Assembly: GCF_004359215.1 (NCBI RefSeq)
Contig: NC_090626.1
Coordinates: 72,005 to 136,004 of the forward strand
Source of the DNA: Bremia lactucae
Lineage: Eukaryota > Oomycota > Peronosporomycetes > Peronosporales > Peronosporaceae
Reading direction: 5' to 3'
Length of the DNA stretch: 64,000 nt
The stretch's first letter is position 1; each line of letters begins with the position of its first letter. The translations under genes and the position numbers were made by a program. This document shows positions 39,801 to 50,360 of this stretch, in pieces. The notes under the pieces were generated by a model. It was not told where the DNA came from, did not search any database, and saw only the letters and a program-made list of their open reading frames with translations.

Positions 39801-40653
39801 GTAGCATCAAGATTATTAAATTTGTATTATTGGAAATATTAAGCCAAAATTATCAAATGATAATAATCTTAGGGAACCGTTATAGCCACACACCAGATTA
39901 AAATTGACAACATAAAACATTTTCGTTATTCCGCTATTGCATTTGCACGCCGCCGATTGCACAGAATGCTTGCAACGCAGTTGACGTTAAAGGTCGTATC
40001 CGGTTCGTTCAGATCGTCCTCGGGCAGACACCTTTAATTGCTGCGCTATGCCTTTTTTACGCTTCGCATCATCGCAAAATTAACAACCATTCCTTAAGAG
40101 TCATCCCCTTTTGGACTTTGATGCATCCACCTCTGTATTTATGAGGGTAGCGTAATGGTAGCATTTGTTGATAACTAGAATATATATTGAGAATCCTTGA
40201 TGCAGGCCTCCCCAGCTTCAGTAGCTCGAAAGAACTGCAAATAGAATTCTCAATATTTAAGGCCTGCTAATGAAATTCGCAATAACTTTGATATCAAGCA
40301 AGATGCTTTTTAAACAAAGAAATAACGAGCGAAAGCCGACAAGAACTGATACATAAGAAAATTGTGGCTTGCTTGCGCTCATGGTGGGTACAAAACAAGA
40401 GCACTAAGATTTGATTATTTGAGAGGTGTACATGCACTTCCGCAAAAGTTGGTAGACGTAAAGTAAAGTAAATTCATCCCTAGCTTGACCTCCAAAGACC
40501 AACTAACGAAGATACGCAAGAGCGAACTTCTGACCCTCGTCATTGTTTTCCAGCTCAATTTCTCCCTCTAGCTCGATTTGCTGCTCTTTCTTTCTCTCAT
40601 TTTATGACTTGCCAATCAAGTGCCGCCACTCTTGGCCTGTTAAGAACAAAACA
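39801..40653. other. AT-rich spacer before element C
   Basis: No gene is seen. It contains a short phrase GATACGCAAGAGC (near 40513) that also occurs near 63083 inside the copia element, which suggests an unrecognised repeat. Pyrimidine-rich sequence lies near 40560. Confidence 0.4.
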
Positions 40654-41141
40654 TGTAGTGAAGCACACATCGGTTGGAGAACCGTTGTTGTGGTACATTT
40701 ACTTTATGGGTAAAGTACCCTTTTATCTAATTTTAAAATAGTTAGTTACTTAAATCCCATTTATTATGGGTAATAAATGTCGTCGCCGCCAGATATTAAT
40801 TTGGCGGCCAAAATATATTATTTTAATTAGCTAGGGTAAGGTTTTTAGATTTAAGTAATTAAATAAGGTTCAGTTCCCCTTTTGATCTTAAGGCGTTAAG
40901 TGCCTACGTAAGGCTTGCGCATTGATCTGTAAGCGATAGAAGCCTTTCTAAGGTATATCCTCTTGGGCACTAGTTGCCACTTGGTTCTACGAACCCCTGT
41001 ATCCCTTGAATTAAGATTTCTTAACTTTGATAGCTTGTACGACTCCCTGAGTTGTTAAACCTATTAGTTCAGCAGAACTAAGTGACTCTCTGAGTCTGAA
41101 AAGTCTTCCTCGGACTTTAGGAGCGAGGTAGCTCCGCTACA
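40654..41141 (+). repeat. 5' LTR of element C
   Basis: 488 bp, starting TGTAGTGAAGCACACATCGG and ending GCTCCGCTACA. It differs from the 3' LTR by scattered substitutions (for example TGTAGTG against TGTAATG at the start), so insertion is not very recent. Confidence 0.85.
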
Positions 41142-41143
41142 CC

Positions 41144-41155
41144 TGGTAGCACTCG
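41144..41155 (+). other. Primer binding site, element C (first)
   Basis: TGGTAGCACTCG begins two bases after the LTR end, as expected for pairing with the 3' end of a tRNA (TGG pairs with CCA). The tRNA is not identified. The same sequence follows the second LTR at 42582. Confidence 0.65.
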
Positions 41156-41201
41156 TAGTCAATCTACGCTTGAGTCTTTACAAGACTAATTTCTCTCGAA
41201 A

Positions 41202-41671
41202 ATGGAAGAGGTTCCAGAATTGTCAGAAGCGCAACGCGCCGCGTATGACAAGCTCAAAACCTTATTCGGGCTTGAGCACGTGGAATTTATGATTTACCAA
41301 GGACTAGAGGTCCTGCATGCAAGAATTGAAGCCTTCATGCGGTACGAAGCCTCCCTGATCGGTCAGGTACAGGACCATTTAGCGGCATCTATGCCAACCC
41401 GGTACATCTCTGTACCTGACTCAGAGCCGACTCGGGCTCGCCCTCTAACTGTAAATGTGAAAACATTTGAGGGAAAAGAGGGAGAAAATCTCCCTTTTTG
41501 GATTAAGCAGATGGAAATGTCCATTGATTCCGCCTTGTTCTTAACAGAACGGCAAAAGGTGGCTATGGCCATTTCCAAACTTGGAGGTAGAGCCATGGAG
41601 TGGGCACTATCGTGCAGCACGTCCATAAACGACGCTTTTCCCTCATGGGATTCGCTGAAACAGCAAATGAC
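41202..41671 (+). pseudogene. gag 5' part, element C, first copy (cut by gap)
   Basis: An open frame of 156 codons runs into the 587-N gap. It starts [18 protein letters not shown] and includes [20 protein letters not shown], the beginning of a retrotransposon gag capsid domain. It has no stop, unlike the second copy at 42640. The N run makes the rest unknowable. Confidence 0.8.
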
Positions 41672-42258
41672 NNNNNNNNNNNNNNNNNNNNNNNNNNNNN
41701 NNNNNNNNNNNNNNNNNNNNNNNNNNNNNNNNNNNNNNNNNNNNNNNNNNNNNNNNNNNNNNNNNNNNNNNNNNNNNNNNNNNNNNNNNNNNNNNNNNNN
41801 NNNNNNNNNNNNNNNNNNNNNNNNNNNNNNNNNNNNNNNNNNNNNNNNNNNNNNNNNNNNNNNNNNNNNNNNNNNNNNNNNNNNNNNNNNNNNNNNNNNN
41901 NNNNNNNNNNNNNNNNNNNNNNNNNNNNNNNNNNNNNNNNNNNNNNNNNNNNNNNNNNNNNNNNNNNNNNNNNNNNNNNNNNNNNNNNNNNNNNNNNNNN
42001 NNNNNNNNNNNNNNNNNNNNNNNNNNNNNNNNNNNNNNNNNNNNNNNNNNNNNNNNNNNNNNNNNNNNNNNNNNNNNNNNNNNNNNNNNNNNNNNNNNNN
42101 NNNNNNNNNNNNNNNNNNNNNNNNNNNNNNNNNNNNNNNNNNNNNNNNNNNNNNNNNNNNNNNNNNNNNNNNNNNNNNNNNNNNNNNNNNNNNNNNNNNN
42201 NNNNNNNNNNNNNNNNNNNNNNNNNNNNNNNNNNNNNNNNNNNNNNNNNNNNNNNNNN
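41672..42258. other. Assembly gap (587 N)
   Basis: Unknown bases. The size is not a round number, so it may be a measured gap. It hides the rest of the first gag and the start of the second LTR. Confidence 0.95.
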
Positions 42259-42579
42259 TTTTAATTAGCTAGGGTAAGGTTTTTAGATTTAAATAATTAA
42301 ATAAAGTTCAGTTCCCCTTTTGATCTTAAAGCGTTAAGTGCCTTCCTAAGGCTTGCGCATTGATCTGTAAGAGATAGAAGCCTTTCTAAGGTATATCCTC
42401 TTGGGCACTAGTTGCCACTTGGTTCTACGAACCCCTGAATCCCTTGAACTAGGATTCCTTAAGCTTTAATAGCTTGTACGACTCCCTGAGTTGTTAAACC
42501 CATTAGTTCAATAGAACTAAGTGACTCTCTGAGTCTGAAAGTCTTCCTCTGACTTTAGGAGCGAGGTAGCTCCGCTACA
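42259..42579 (+). repeat. Second LTR inside element C (3' part)
   Basis: It matches the last 320 bp of the 5' LTR with a few substitutions and ends GCTCCGCTACA. Its 5' part is in the gap. Together with the repeated gag start it forms an LTR-gag-LTR-gag arrangement. Confidence 0.8.
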
Positions 42580-42581
42580 CC

Positions 42582-42593
42582 TGGTAGCACTCG
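42582..42593 (+). other. Primer binding site, element C (second)
   Basis: TGGTAGCACTCG follows the second LTR by two bases, as after the first LTR. Confidence 0.65.
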
Positions 42594-42639
42594 TAGTCAA
42601 TCTACGCCTGAGTCTTTACAAGACTAATTTCTCACGAAA

Positions 42640-43662
42640 ATGGAAGAGGTTCCAGAATTGTCAGAAGCGCAACGCGCCGCGTATGACAAGCTCAAAACCT
42701 TATTCGGGCTTGAGCACGTGGAATTTATGATTTACCAAGGACTAGAGGTCCTGCATGCAAGAATTGAAGCCTTCATGCGGTACGAAGCCTCCCTGATCGG
42801 TCAGGTACAGGACCATTTAGCGGCATCTATGCCAACCCGGTACATCTCTGTACCTGACTCAGAGCCGACTCGGGCTCGCCCTCTAACTGTAAATGTGAAA
42901 ACATTTGAGGGAAAAGAGGGAGAAAATGTCCCTTTTTGGATTAAGCAGATGAGAACGTCCATTGATTCCGCCTTGATCTGAACAGAACGGCAGAAGGTGG
43001 CTATGGCCATTTCCAAACTTGGAGGTAGAGCCATGGAATAGGCACTATCGTGCAGCACGTCCATAAACGACGCTTTTTCCTCATTGGATTCGCTGAAACA
43101 GCAAATGACGAGCATGTTTGCACCGCCTGATCAGGCTATTCGCATGCGAGCACGGCTCCTAGCAACTCGACAGGGTGAAAGAACCCTAGGGGACTTTGCC
43201 CAGGAGTTGAGATCTCTCATTGCATCTATGCATCAAGACCCGGTGCAAGAAGCATCTGTAGTGACCATCTTGATGGGAGGTCTCAATGAGGGTGTTGCCC
43301 GGACGGAATTGTTCCGATCTCATCCGGCTACGTTCGAAGAGGCAGTTTCCATAGCGCGTCGCGCCGAGTTTGACTTTAAGTCTGCTCGCGTTAGCACGCC
43401 TGTTTACCGAACAAGCTCTTCGAGCACATGAGTTCCGTCTAATAGAGCGGAACCTACGGATTTGAGCCTTGTTAAGGAAGGAGAAGAGGCTCTTCAAGCT
43501 ATGGAACAGCATAAGACCATCCGTAGATGTTATATGTGCGGAAGCACGAAACATTTACGCCCTGTCTGCCCTCTTCGAAATCCGCGTAAAGCTCGAAAGA
43601 ACTCCAACTCCGACCTATACCAGAGATCTGGTACGGTGCGGGAAAACGTCGATACCCAGTAG
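42640..43662 (+). pseudogene. gag, element C, second copy
   Basis: One frame runs from 42640 to 43662 with stops at 42979 (TGA), 43039 (TAG) and 43429 (TGA). It holds the capsid domain (DSLKQQMTSMFAPPDQAIRM then TLGDFAQELRSLIASM) and a zinc knuckle CYMCGSTKHLRPVC, which fits C-x2-C-x4-H-x4-C. The protein would package RNA in virus-like particles. The three nonsense codons show decay. Confidence 0.85.
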
Positions 43663-43748
43663 GTCTGGGGCGCCCTACTGGAGAAAACCTAGGCTCTGTT
43701 GAACCTCAAGGAGGTGAGAATAAACAGAACCTAGCCCCAATTAGCTCG

Positions 43749-44170
43749 GTGCTCAAAGGCTTGGGGCGAGAGTACAAGCCTGGCTTTGTAGTCGCTCAAG
43801 CGACTGTAAAGGGCTTTGATAAGCCGTGGTCAATTTTTATTGACCCAGGAGCGTCTTGCAATTATGCTCGACGCCTTTCCCTTGAAGGAAGTCAACAATA
43901 CGTTGAGGTGCTTAAAGCGCATAAAAGTGATACAATCACTGTTCGCTTAGCGACTAAGACTCGTGTCACTATTCTTAAAGTTCCATTGAACTAAGGTATA
44001 AAGTTTCTGGACTTTGACAGTATGGAACGCTGTCTCGTCCTTGGTTTGGATTCGAGATATGATCTCATCCTTGGTATGGCCAGGTTAGAACACCATCAGC
44101 CATGGATCGATTGGAGGTCTAAGGCCTTAGGCGCCACGCGCAATGTTCCTAGCAAAGTTTTGGAGTCATG
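43749..44170 (+). pseudogene. Aspartic protease, element C
   Basis: The frame has SIFIDPGASCNYARR; the catalytic box is I-D-P-G-A-S, where the family usually has D-S-G or D-T-G. A stop at 43994 precedes DSRYDLILGMARLEHHQPWI with D-W, the second conserved block. It is in a different frame from gag. Confidence 0.8.
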
Positions 44171-44499
44171 AACCCACCTATGCTAGGCAACAAAAGCGCT
44201 ATTGGCGCGGATCATTGAATGAGTATGTCAGTGTTTTAGACATTGGCATGTCTAAGTTAATAAACTCTAATGTTAAAAACGTTAATTCTGAGCCCGCCTC
44301 AGCAGAAATAAGTGAAACGGCACGTACTTCGTCAAGTGACATTCGTTATAATAACGATTCACTAAATGCTGAAAGCCTTGCTGGCCCAAGGCCGAATTAT
44401 CAAGAGTGCAATATCCCTGAGATACGTGGAGTGGGATGTCTAAGTCCACCGAGTGTGGTCGGCCAAGGTGGCACCATACTGAGTGTCGATAGTGACACT

Positions 44500-45080
44500 A
44501 TTGGCAGCTCACTAGAGCATTTTGGGTCAAACCCTCCTAATGCACGTGAAGCGACACGTCAACGTTCGCTGAATAAGGAAGTTGAGTTACCTAACTCCTT
44601 GTCGGATGACAAATTAGACACCATGTCTTGTATAGAACCAATACAGGCTGGAAAACCCGGGGTGTGAATGTCCCGGCCTCTAAGAGGCGTATTATTTCCA
44701 CTCCAAGACAGAGAGGACACGAAGTGGACATGTGTATACCCTCACAACGTGATACGAGTGAGCAAGTACATACGCTTGTAAATGGCGTAACCGGTAACAC
44801 TGAGGAGGGAGTTAGCCTTGCGGCAATCCCCTCGTTACATGCTCTTTAAGAGCTAGACAAAATGTCTATTGATGAGTGCGGTCGAGCCTTAAAAGCTGGT
44901 GACTTATCTGAAACGGTGGTCTTTCGACCTATTATTGAGCTGAACTCATCGTCACTTCTCGACGAAGCTGTCCTGGATGACACAAAAGCTGCACTTAGTG
45001 CGCGAAGTGGGTCATCAATCCTTAAAGATCCCACGGATCCCTTTTATTCCTTAATTAAGGAATTCCAAGATTTGGTATGA
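44500..45080 (+). pseudogene. Protease-RT linker, element C
   Basis: Frames up to 44667 and at 44670-44849 and 44862-45080 match the linker at 10386-10976. They contain [21 protein letters not shown] one-base shift near 44665 and a stop at 44849 break it. No known domain. Confidence 0.6.
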
Positions 45081-45089
45081 TAACCCACC

Positions 45090-45850
45090 ATCTATTTACC
45101 TCCGGATAGAGGTGTTCGTCATGTAATTGACTAAGTTCCGGGAACCAAATATTTGTCACAAGACAATGGCCTTTACCAAGGGATCAGTGTGACGTCATTA
45201 AGATTTCTTCCGTGCTAAGCACGAGGCTGAAATGGTACAAGAGAGCAAATCTCCTCATTATACACCGACATTTTGTTTCAAAAAGCGAAATGGTAAATGG
45301 CGCATTGTACATGCTTATAATGAGCTTTATGCTGCCACTATACCAGCACAAACCCCCATTCCTGGAAAGGATATTCTTCAGAACACTATGGTGGATTGTA
45401 CAAAGTACAGTGCATTGGACATAGTCGATGGTTACTATTAATTGCTCATGCGGGCTAGTGATATCCCGCTTACAGCGATTAGCACCCCAAGCGGCATATT
45501 ATGGGAGTGGCTAGTTATGCCGCAAGGGCTTTCTAACGCCCCGGAAACATTTAATCGTCTAGTGACGCAACTGTATCGCCATCATCGAGGTTATGCACAG
45601 ACTTATTTCGATGACATTTTTGTCCATAGTCGTGCGGAGCAGGTCGGTCGGATATGGAAAACCATTTAGACCATTTGCGAGCAGTGCTCGAGTGCATGCG
45701 AACAAACAAATTGTATGCCAATGCATCTAAATGCATTTTTGGCGCAGACGAAATTCCTTTTTTAGGATGCTTCATTGGAAAGCGAGGCCTTAGAGCGGAT
45801 CCTGCTAAGGTAAAAGCCATAGTAGATTGGCCGGTTCCTAAAACCAAAAG
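45090..45850 (+). pseudogene. Reverse transcriptase, element C
   Basis: The opening block is LPPDRGVRHVID followed by a stop. The central part 45232-45669 includes KSPHYTPTFCFKKRNGKWRI, MPQGLSNAPETFNRLV and the catalytic AQTYFDDIFVHS (Y-F-D-D intact). A TAA at 45439 sits between D-G-Y-Y and L-L-M. The thumb follows in another frame (LRAVLECMRTNKLYANASKC). Confidence 0.85.
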
Positions 45851-45865
45851 GATTCGCGTAAGTGG

Positions 45866-46498
45866 TTGGGTCTCGCCAATTATTTACGTAAATATAGCGA
45901 AAATTACGCTGATGTGGCTAGGCCATCATCTAATCTCCTTGAAAAGGATACAGAATGGTGCTGGACTAGCACCGAAAATAATGCTTTTCGAGCAGTTAAG
46001 TATAGTCTTATCCATGCCCCGATTCTGGCACTGCCAAACCCAAATTGGCCTTTCAGTGTCATCTGTGACGCATCAGATTTTGCCATTGGCAGTGCTCTGT
46101 TACAAACAGATGTTGATGGGCATGAAGGTGTTATTGCGTTCGTGTTTAGACAGCGTAAAGCTGCGGAAAAGAGCTACCCAGTTCATGACAAAGAGTTACT
46201 TGCTATGAAGTATGCTCTCGTCAAATTCAGAGTTCATCTGCTCGGATTTAAGCCGTTTGTGATTTATACAGATCACGCGTAATTACGCACGGCGACTAAG
46301 TCGGCCCATCTCTCACAGAAAATGGCCCGATGGTTACCCTTTTTTGCGAGATACAACTTCGAGCTGAAATATAAACCCGGCAAGCAAAATGCTTTGGTCG
46401 ATGCGTTTTCACGCAGGCCGGATAATGATCTTTCTCATTTAACAACTATCTCGTCGCCTATTCCTGAATTAATCCGTTCGGCTTACGCCAAGGATTAA
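45866..46498 (+). pseudogene. Connection and RNase H, element C
   Basis: It runs from MGLANYLRKYSENYADVARP through FSVICDASDFAIGSALLQTD to VIYTDHA, then a TAA at 46280. The end reads YKPGKQNALVDAFSRRPD, the RNase H C-terminal signature. A further stop is at 46496. This copy lacks the AT-rich insertion found in the inverted-repeat copies. Confidence 0.85.
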
Positions 46499-46510
46499 CA
46501 GTGTGTAGCT

Positions 46511-47235
46511 TTGCTACGAGCCTTACAGAACTCGGATTCGGGTATTAAATTACCGGCACGTTTGCGGGCAAGGTTACATCGATTTTTTATCGATAAAAAC
46601 CTGTTGCTTTATTGCACAGACATCGCGGACCCTCCGCGTGTCGTTGTTCCGCATGATGAGGATTTAAAGTACCGGATCCTCTATGAGGCACACGATACTG
46701 TCCTCGGTGGTCATCTCGGTAGAGAAAAGACCTACGGCTCTATCAGCCAGAGTTATTGGTGGCCCAAACATTATAAAAGGGTCAGCACATATGTTATATA
46801 TATATATATATTTGTATACGGGATAAACCCTTGGCACATTCTACTCCACCACTGGCGAGTCTTCCCGTCCCCATAGGATGCTGGGAATCCATTAGTAGGA
46901 TTTTGTTTTTGGGCTGCCGAAAGGTTCAACCGGTAATTCCGGTATAGTGGTCTTTGTTGACCGCTTGAGCAAAATGGCTCACTTAGCGGCCGTGCCGGAT
47001 TCCATTGACGGAGAGGGTACAGCTAAGCTGTTTATCGATCGCGTGTTTCGACAACACCTTTGCCAGTGGCAATTGTCTCTGATCGGGATCCCCGTTTCAC
47101 GGTAAATTCTGGAAATCAATTTTTCGAGGGCTTGGCACCAGATTGGATATGTCCACTGCGGACCATCCGCAGACCGATGGTCAAACCGAACGTGTCTATC
47201 GCGTAATTGAAGACGTTTTACGCAGCGTGTGTGCT
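46511..47235 (+). pseudogene. Integrase zinc domain and core, element C
   Basis: The N-terminal part LGGHLGREKTYGSISQSYWW is clear. An ATATAT microsatellite at 46794-46810 replaces the C-x2-C end of the zinc domain. The core resumes with GNSGIVVFVDRLSKMAHLAA (second catalytic Asp present) and later STADHPQTDGQTERVYRV. Frameshifts near 47090 and the microsatellite break the gene. Confidence 0.82.
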
Positions 47236-47249
47236 CAGACACCAAAGCG

Positions 47250-47467
47250 TCGCGAGAAACTCGCTTACTTGTTTCCGAATGGTAAAAGGGCTGATATCAG
47301 CAAGCCTATCGGCCAATTCTCCCCCACCAAGCCCTGAATCACGCAGTGGTATCGTTAATAGAACGCGCGGGTGGGTAAGGCCGTTTACATAGAACGGAGT
47401 ATAGCCTGTAGAGGCATGAACAGCCTTATTTAACGCAAACTTTACTACTGGGAGCATTGAGCTCCAG
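47250..47467 (-). pseudogene. Inverted integrase segment, element C
   Basis: This 218-bp piece encodes its normal product on the minus strand: LPVVKFALNKAVHASTGYTP then PLRDSGLGGGELADRL. In the arms of the large inverted repeat the same piece is in line with the rest of integrase, so element C alone carries a local inversion. Both ends are short GCG-rich sequences. Confidence 0.85.
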
Positions 47468-47649
47468 CAACGCGATTTAGTGTCTTAAGACATGTAAGGG
47501 ATACGATGGCTGATAGCCAAGACAAATAAAAATAACAAGCGGATGCCAAAGGCAGAAGCTGTATATATTCTTATATGGTCGGAGACCGACTTTTACAAAA
47601 CGCTAAAAACCTACCTACCAACTTGGTTTCCGCGGTCTCCTAGACCAAA

Positions 47650-48190
47650 TTGCACCCACGCTTTATTGGACAATTTACGGTCGTGGCCAAGAAGGGCATA
47701 GCTTATACGCTAAACCTTCCCAGCAAGCTGCGTACACACCCAATGTTTTACGTTGGCTTGCTTAAGCCATACCGGGACCCTTCCCACTTGGACTTGAAGG
47801 CGCTTTCGCCGAGACAGTTGGTCGTGCCGCAGATTGCTGCATCCTCACCAGGATGTCCAGCTGGCCCTCTAAACGAGGTTGCTGACGCTCCAGCAGCAAA
47901 AGACGGTTCTGGATTGCCTCCAAGGAGCTCTCCACCCGAGCAAGGACCTCACGGAGAAGTTGCACCTCGTGCCGTAGAGCATCAAATGCCTCCGCCGAAA
48001 TTTCGGCCCCCTCCCGCGCTGCCCGATGCGCGATGAAGCCTTCAGTTTCATGAGGAGGAACTTTTAAAGCGACATCATCGTGAAGGTCAATACCAGTATC
48101 TGGTGTAGTGGCTAGGGTACCCTTTTTCTTAAAACTCTTGGGAGTTCGAGGTACCTCTTCGGCAAGATTGCCCGTACGCCGTTGACATTT
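47650..48190 (+). pseudogene. Integrase GPF-type end, linker and chromodomain, element C
   Basis: The frame 47650-48036 has HPRFIGQFTVVAKKG and THPMFYVGLLKPYRDPSHLD (GPF module), then a Pro/Ala-rich linker (GLPPRSSPPEQGPHGEVAPR). After a stop and shift, 48071-48190 reads HREGQYQYLV, a stop, WLGYP, then SWEFEVPLRQDCPYAVDIF, a chromodomain. The linker overlaps the coiled-coil end of the antisense ORF. Confidence 0.8.
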
Positions 48191-49103
48191 TTTAGCGCCA
48201 AGCTCAGGGTCAACTCGCGTCAAACGACGCTTCCACCACTAAACGTGGGATTAGGTGGATCTTAAGCCTCAGTGCGGCTTCGATCCTTGGATGTACGGTC
48301 AACCGAAGCACTGAAATTTCGGCTAGGCCTTTTTTTTTCGTTTTGTGGCATAAATGCCGAACGTAACTGGCCTTTGGCCTTAAGCTTAGCAAAGTCGAAG
48401 CGAAGCTTCCGTTCCGTACGAACATCACCTCTATCCGCAGACTCTCTGATATTCCAGATATTACGGAGTTTGCAGGCCCGGTGAACCCATTTCTCAATTG
48501 AGACTTCGTTTTCAGTTCTTGTTTCGTTTGGAAACAAAACGATCTGAATTTCCCTCATGGAGATCACCGAAGCCCCACGGGCTTGATCACGTAAACGCGT
48601 CAGATACTGGCTTCACGTCATTCATAACCTTCGGCGTAAGGTATTGCTCATGAATAGCGTCGCGAGCAGCGATCTCCTCCGGCGTCCTCGCCAGGTCATC
48701 AGAGATCCAGATGGCCAAGCTATGACCCGCTAGCTCTTTGAGACGCTCGTCCGCTTAGTGCGGAGCGAATCTATATTCACTATGAGCCTTAGCTTTCGCT
48801 ATTTCGGCAGCTCGACGACGAGCTGCCGAAATATGAGGATTGTCTGCTCTTGCTCTTCAACGAGCGGATTCGTAATAATGTTGGACTCAGGGTCCCGTGT
48901 CCTGCTCAATGCAGTTAAGACATCAGCGGCACCACTTTCTGGGAACGGATTCGGGGCTCGCCGACGTTCGTCCGGAGGAGAAGGCGTGAGCGAACGCCGC
49001 TCTTTTTCCTACTTCTCTGATTGAGAGTGACTTTCAAAGTCCACCATTCCCTCATTGTCGAGGAAGGTGCTCAGAGTCTGTGACTCACGCTTGATTGTCA
49101 ATA
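47762..49103 (-). CDS. Antisense accessory ORF (aORF), element C copy, broken
   Basis: Read on the minus strand from just inside the 3' LTR. The N-terminal part (49103-48790) matches MTIKRESQTLSTFLDD of the arm copies, but the ATG is TTG here and a TAG occurs near 49015. The middle (48567-48262) has RTERKLRFDFAKLKAKGQLR. The end (48223-47762, 153 codons open) has the coiled coil VESSLEAIQNRLLLLERQQP. Changes from the arm copies fall mostly at third positions of this frame. No sense ORF covers 48200-49200. The family is unknown. The copy is degraded but keeps long open parts. Confidence 0.5.
48800..48833. repeat. Perfect 15-bp hairpin with 4-nt loop, element C
   Basis: Arms TATTTCGGCAGCTCG and CGAGCTGCCGAAATA flank the loop ACGA. 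The inverted-repeat copies have the left arm only in part and different bases on the right, so the palindrome was created in element C. Confidence 0.85.
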
Positions 49104-49201
49104 GACAAAGGAATGGAAAACACAATCAAACGGTTAGCTGTTAAGGTTCCAACCTCAAAGAAAATGAAGCGAATGTTGTCGCTCGGTGTCAACAGTCTGA
49201 T

Positions 49202-49210
49202 GGGGGAGGG
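49202..49210 (+). other. Polypurine tract, element C
   Basis: GGGGGAGGG lies directly before the 3' LTR start TGTAATGGGG. Confidence 0.8.
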
Positions 49211-49697
49211 TGTAATGGGGCACACATCGGTTGGAGAACCGTTGTTGTGGTACATTTACTTTATGGGTAAAGTACCCTTTTATCTAATTTTAAAATAGTT
49301 AGTTACTTAAATCCCATTTATTATGGGTAATTAATGTGGTCGCCGCCAGATATAAATTTGGCGGCCAAAATATATTATTTTAATTAGCTAGGGTAAGGTT
49401 TTTAGATTTAAGTAATTAAATAAGGTTCAGTTCCCCTTTTGATCTTAAAGCGTTAAGTGCCTTCCTAATGCTTGCGCATTGATCTGTACGAGATAGAAGC
49501 CTTTCTAAGGTATATCCTCTTGGACACTAGTTGCCACATGGTTCTACGAACCCCTGAATCCCTTGAACTAGGATATCTTAAGCTTTGATAGCTTGTACGA
49601 CTCCCCAAGCTGTTAAACCCATTAGTTCAATAAACTAAGTGACTTTCTGAGTCTGAAAGTCTTCCTCTGACTTTAGGAGCAAGGTAGCTCCGCTACA
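49211..49697 (+). repeat. 3' LTR of element C
   Basis: 487 bp, TGTAATGGGGCACACATCGG to GCTCCGCTACA. It pairs with 40654-41141 and with the partial LTR ending at 42579. Confidence 0.88.
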
Positions 49698-50360
49698 GAA
49701 CATTTAACATCGCCAAACGAAAACACGGATTCTAATGTGCCAGGAGCAGTAACGCCCATTACACTACTCTCATGTAGATAATTCGGGTGTGTGGCTAAAG
49801 CAATTCCCTAATGTATTTAGAAGGGATGATGTTTCAAAAGTCAAAAAGGCGATCTCAAGACGATTCCTAAAGTAACAATTGTTGAATTTTGGATGCAGTG
49901 GAATGACGCACGTTATTATTCAATACGGGGCCTAATTTATACTTCTTTATTATTTCCTAGTTGGCAATAAACTAAATATTCCTGTTTTTGGAAGCAATAT
50001 CCATGTATTTTTGTAATGATACTATTATAGTATTATCAAGATTTGACGAAAGTTTCTCGCTTAAAGGACAGTCGTCTTAATTGTGGTATTGCATATAGAG
50101 GCACGTCGAAGCGCCATTTTGCGTGATTGATAAATTTTAAATAAACTAGCGTGTCTATAGCATATCAAATGAGGCGCAGACGCAACCTTCGAATAATAAG
50201 CAAAATCTTTGTCTTGCATTTACATAACCAACAACCGGACAATGGCGCCTGGAACAAATGTCCTTACAAAAGCAAAAGCGTTTTTAGCTGTAAGTAACCA
50301 CTGGCCTGCAACATCAAAAGTCAGTCTTTACTTCCAGCTTCACAGTAACGCAATTACTTA
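49698..50360. other. Intergenic spacer before host island
   Basis: A short copia-LTR-like phrase (GGGTGTGTGGCTAA near 49789, also at 39608) is present. The rest is AT-rich without a supported gene. Confidence 0.4.

Larger units (their letters stand above)
40654..49697 (+). mobile_element. Ty3/gypsy element C (chromodomain lineage), nearly full length
   Basis: It has a 5' LTR (40654-41141), PBS, gag start, a 587-N gap, a second partial LTR and PBS, gag, protease, RT, RNase H, integrase, chromodomain, an antisense ORF region, PPT and 3' LTR (49211-49697). The 5-bp flanks AAACA (before 40654) and GAACA (after 49697) agree at four positions, possibly a decayed target duplication. All genes have stops or shifts, so it is not autonomous. 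It serves as the reference for the elements in the inverted repeat. Confidence 0.88.

Noticed and set aside
41600..42268. Long frames crossing the N gap
   Set aside because: They are made of undetermined bases and carry no information.
46794..46812. TA-rich repeat as a functional element
   Set aside because: A simple ATATAT microsatellite within a decayed integrase; no sign of function.
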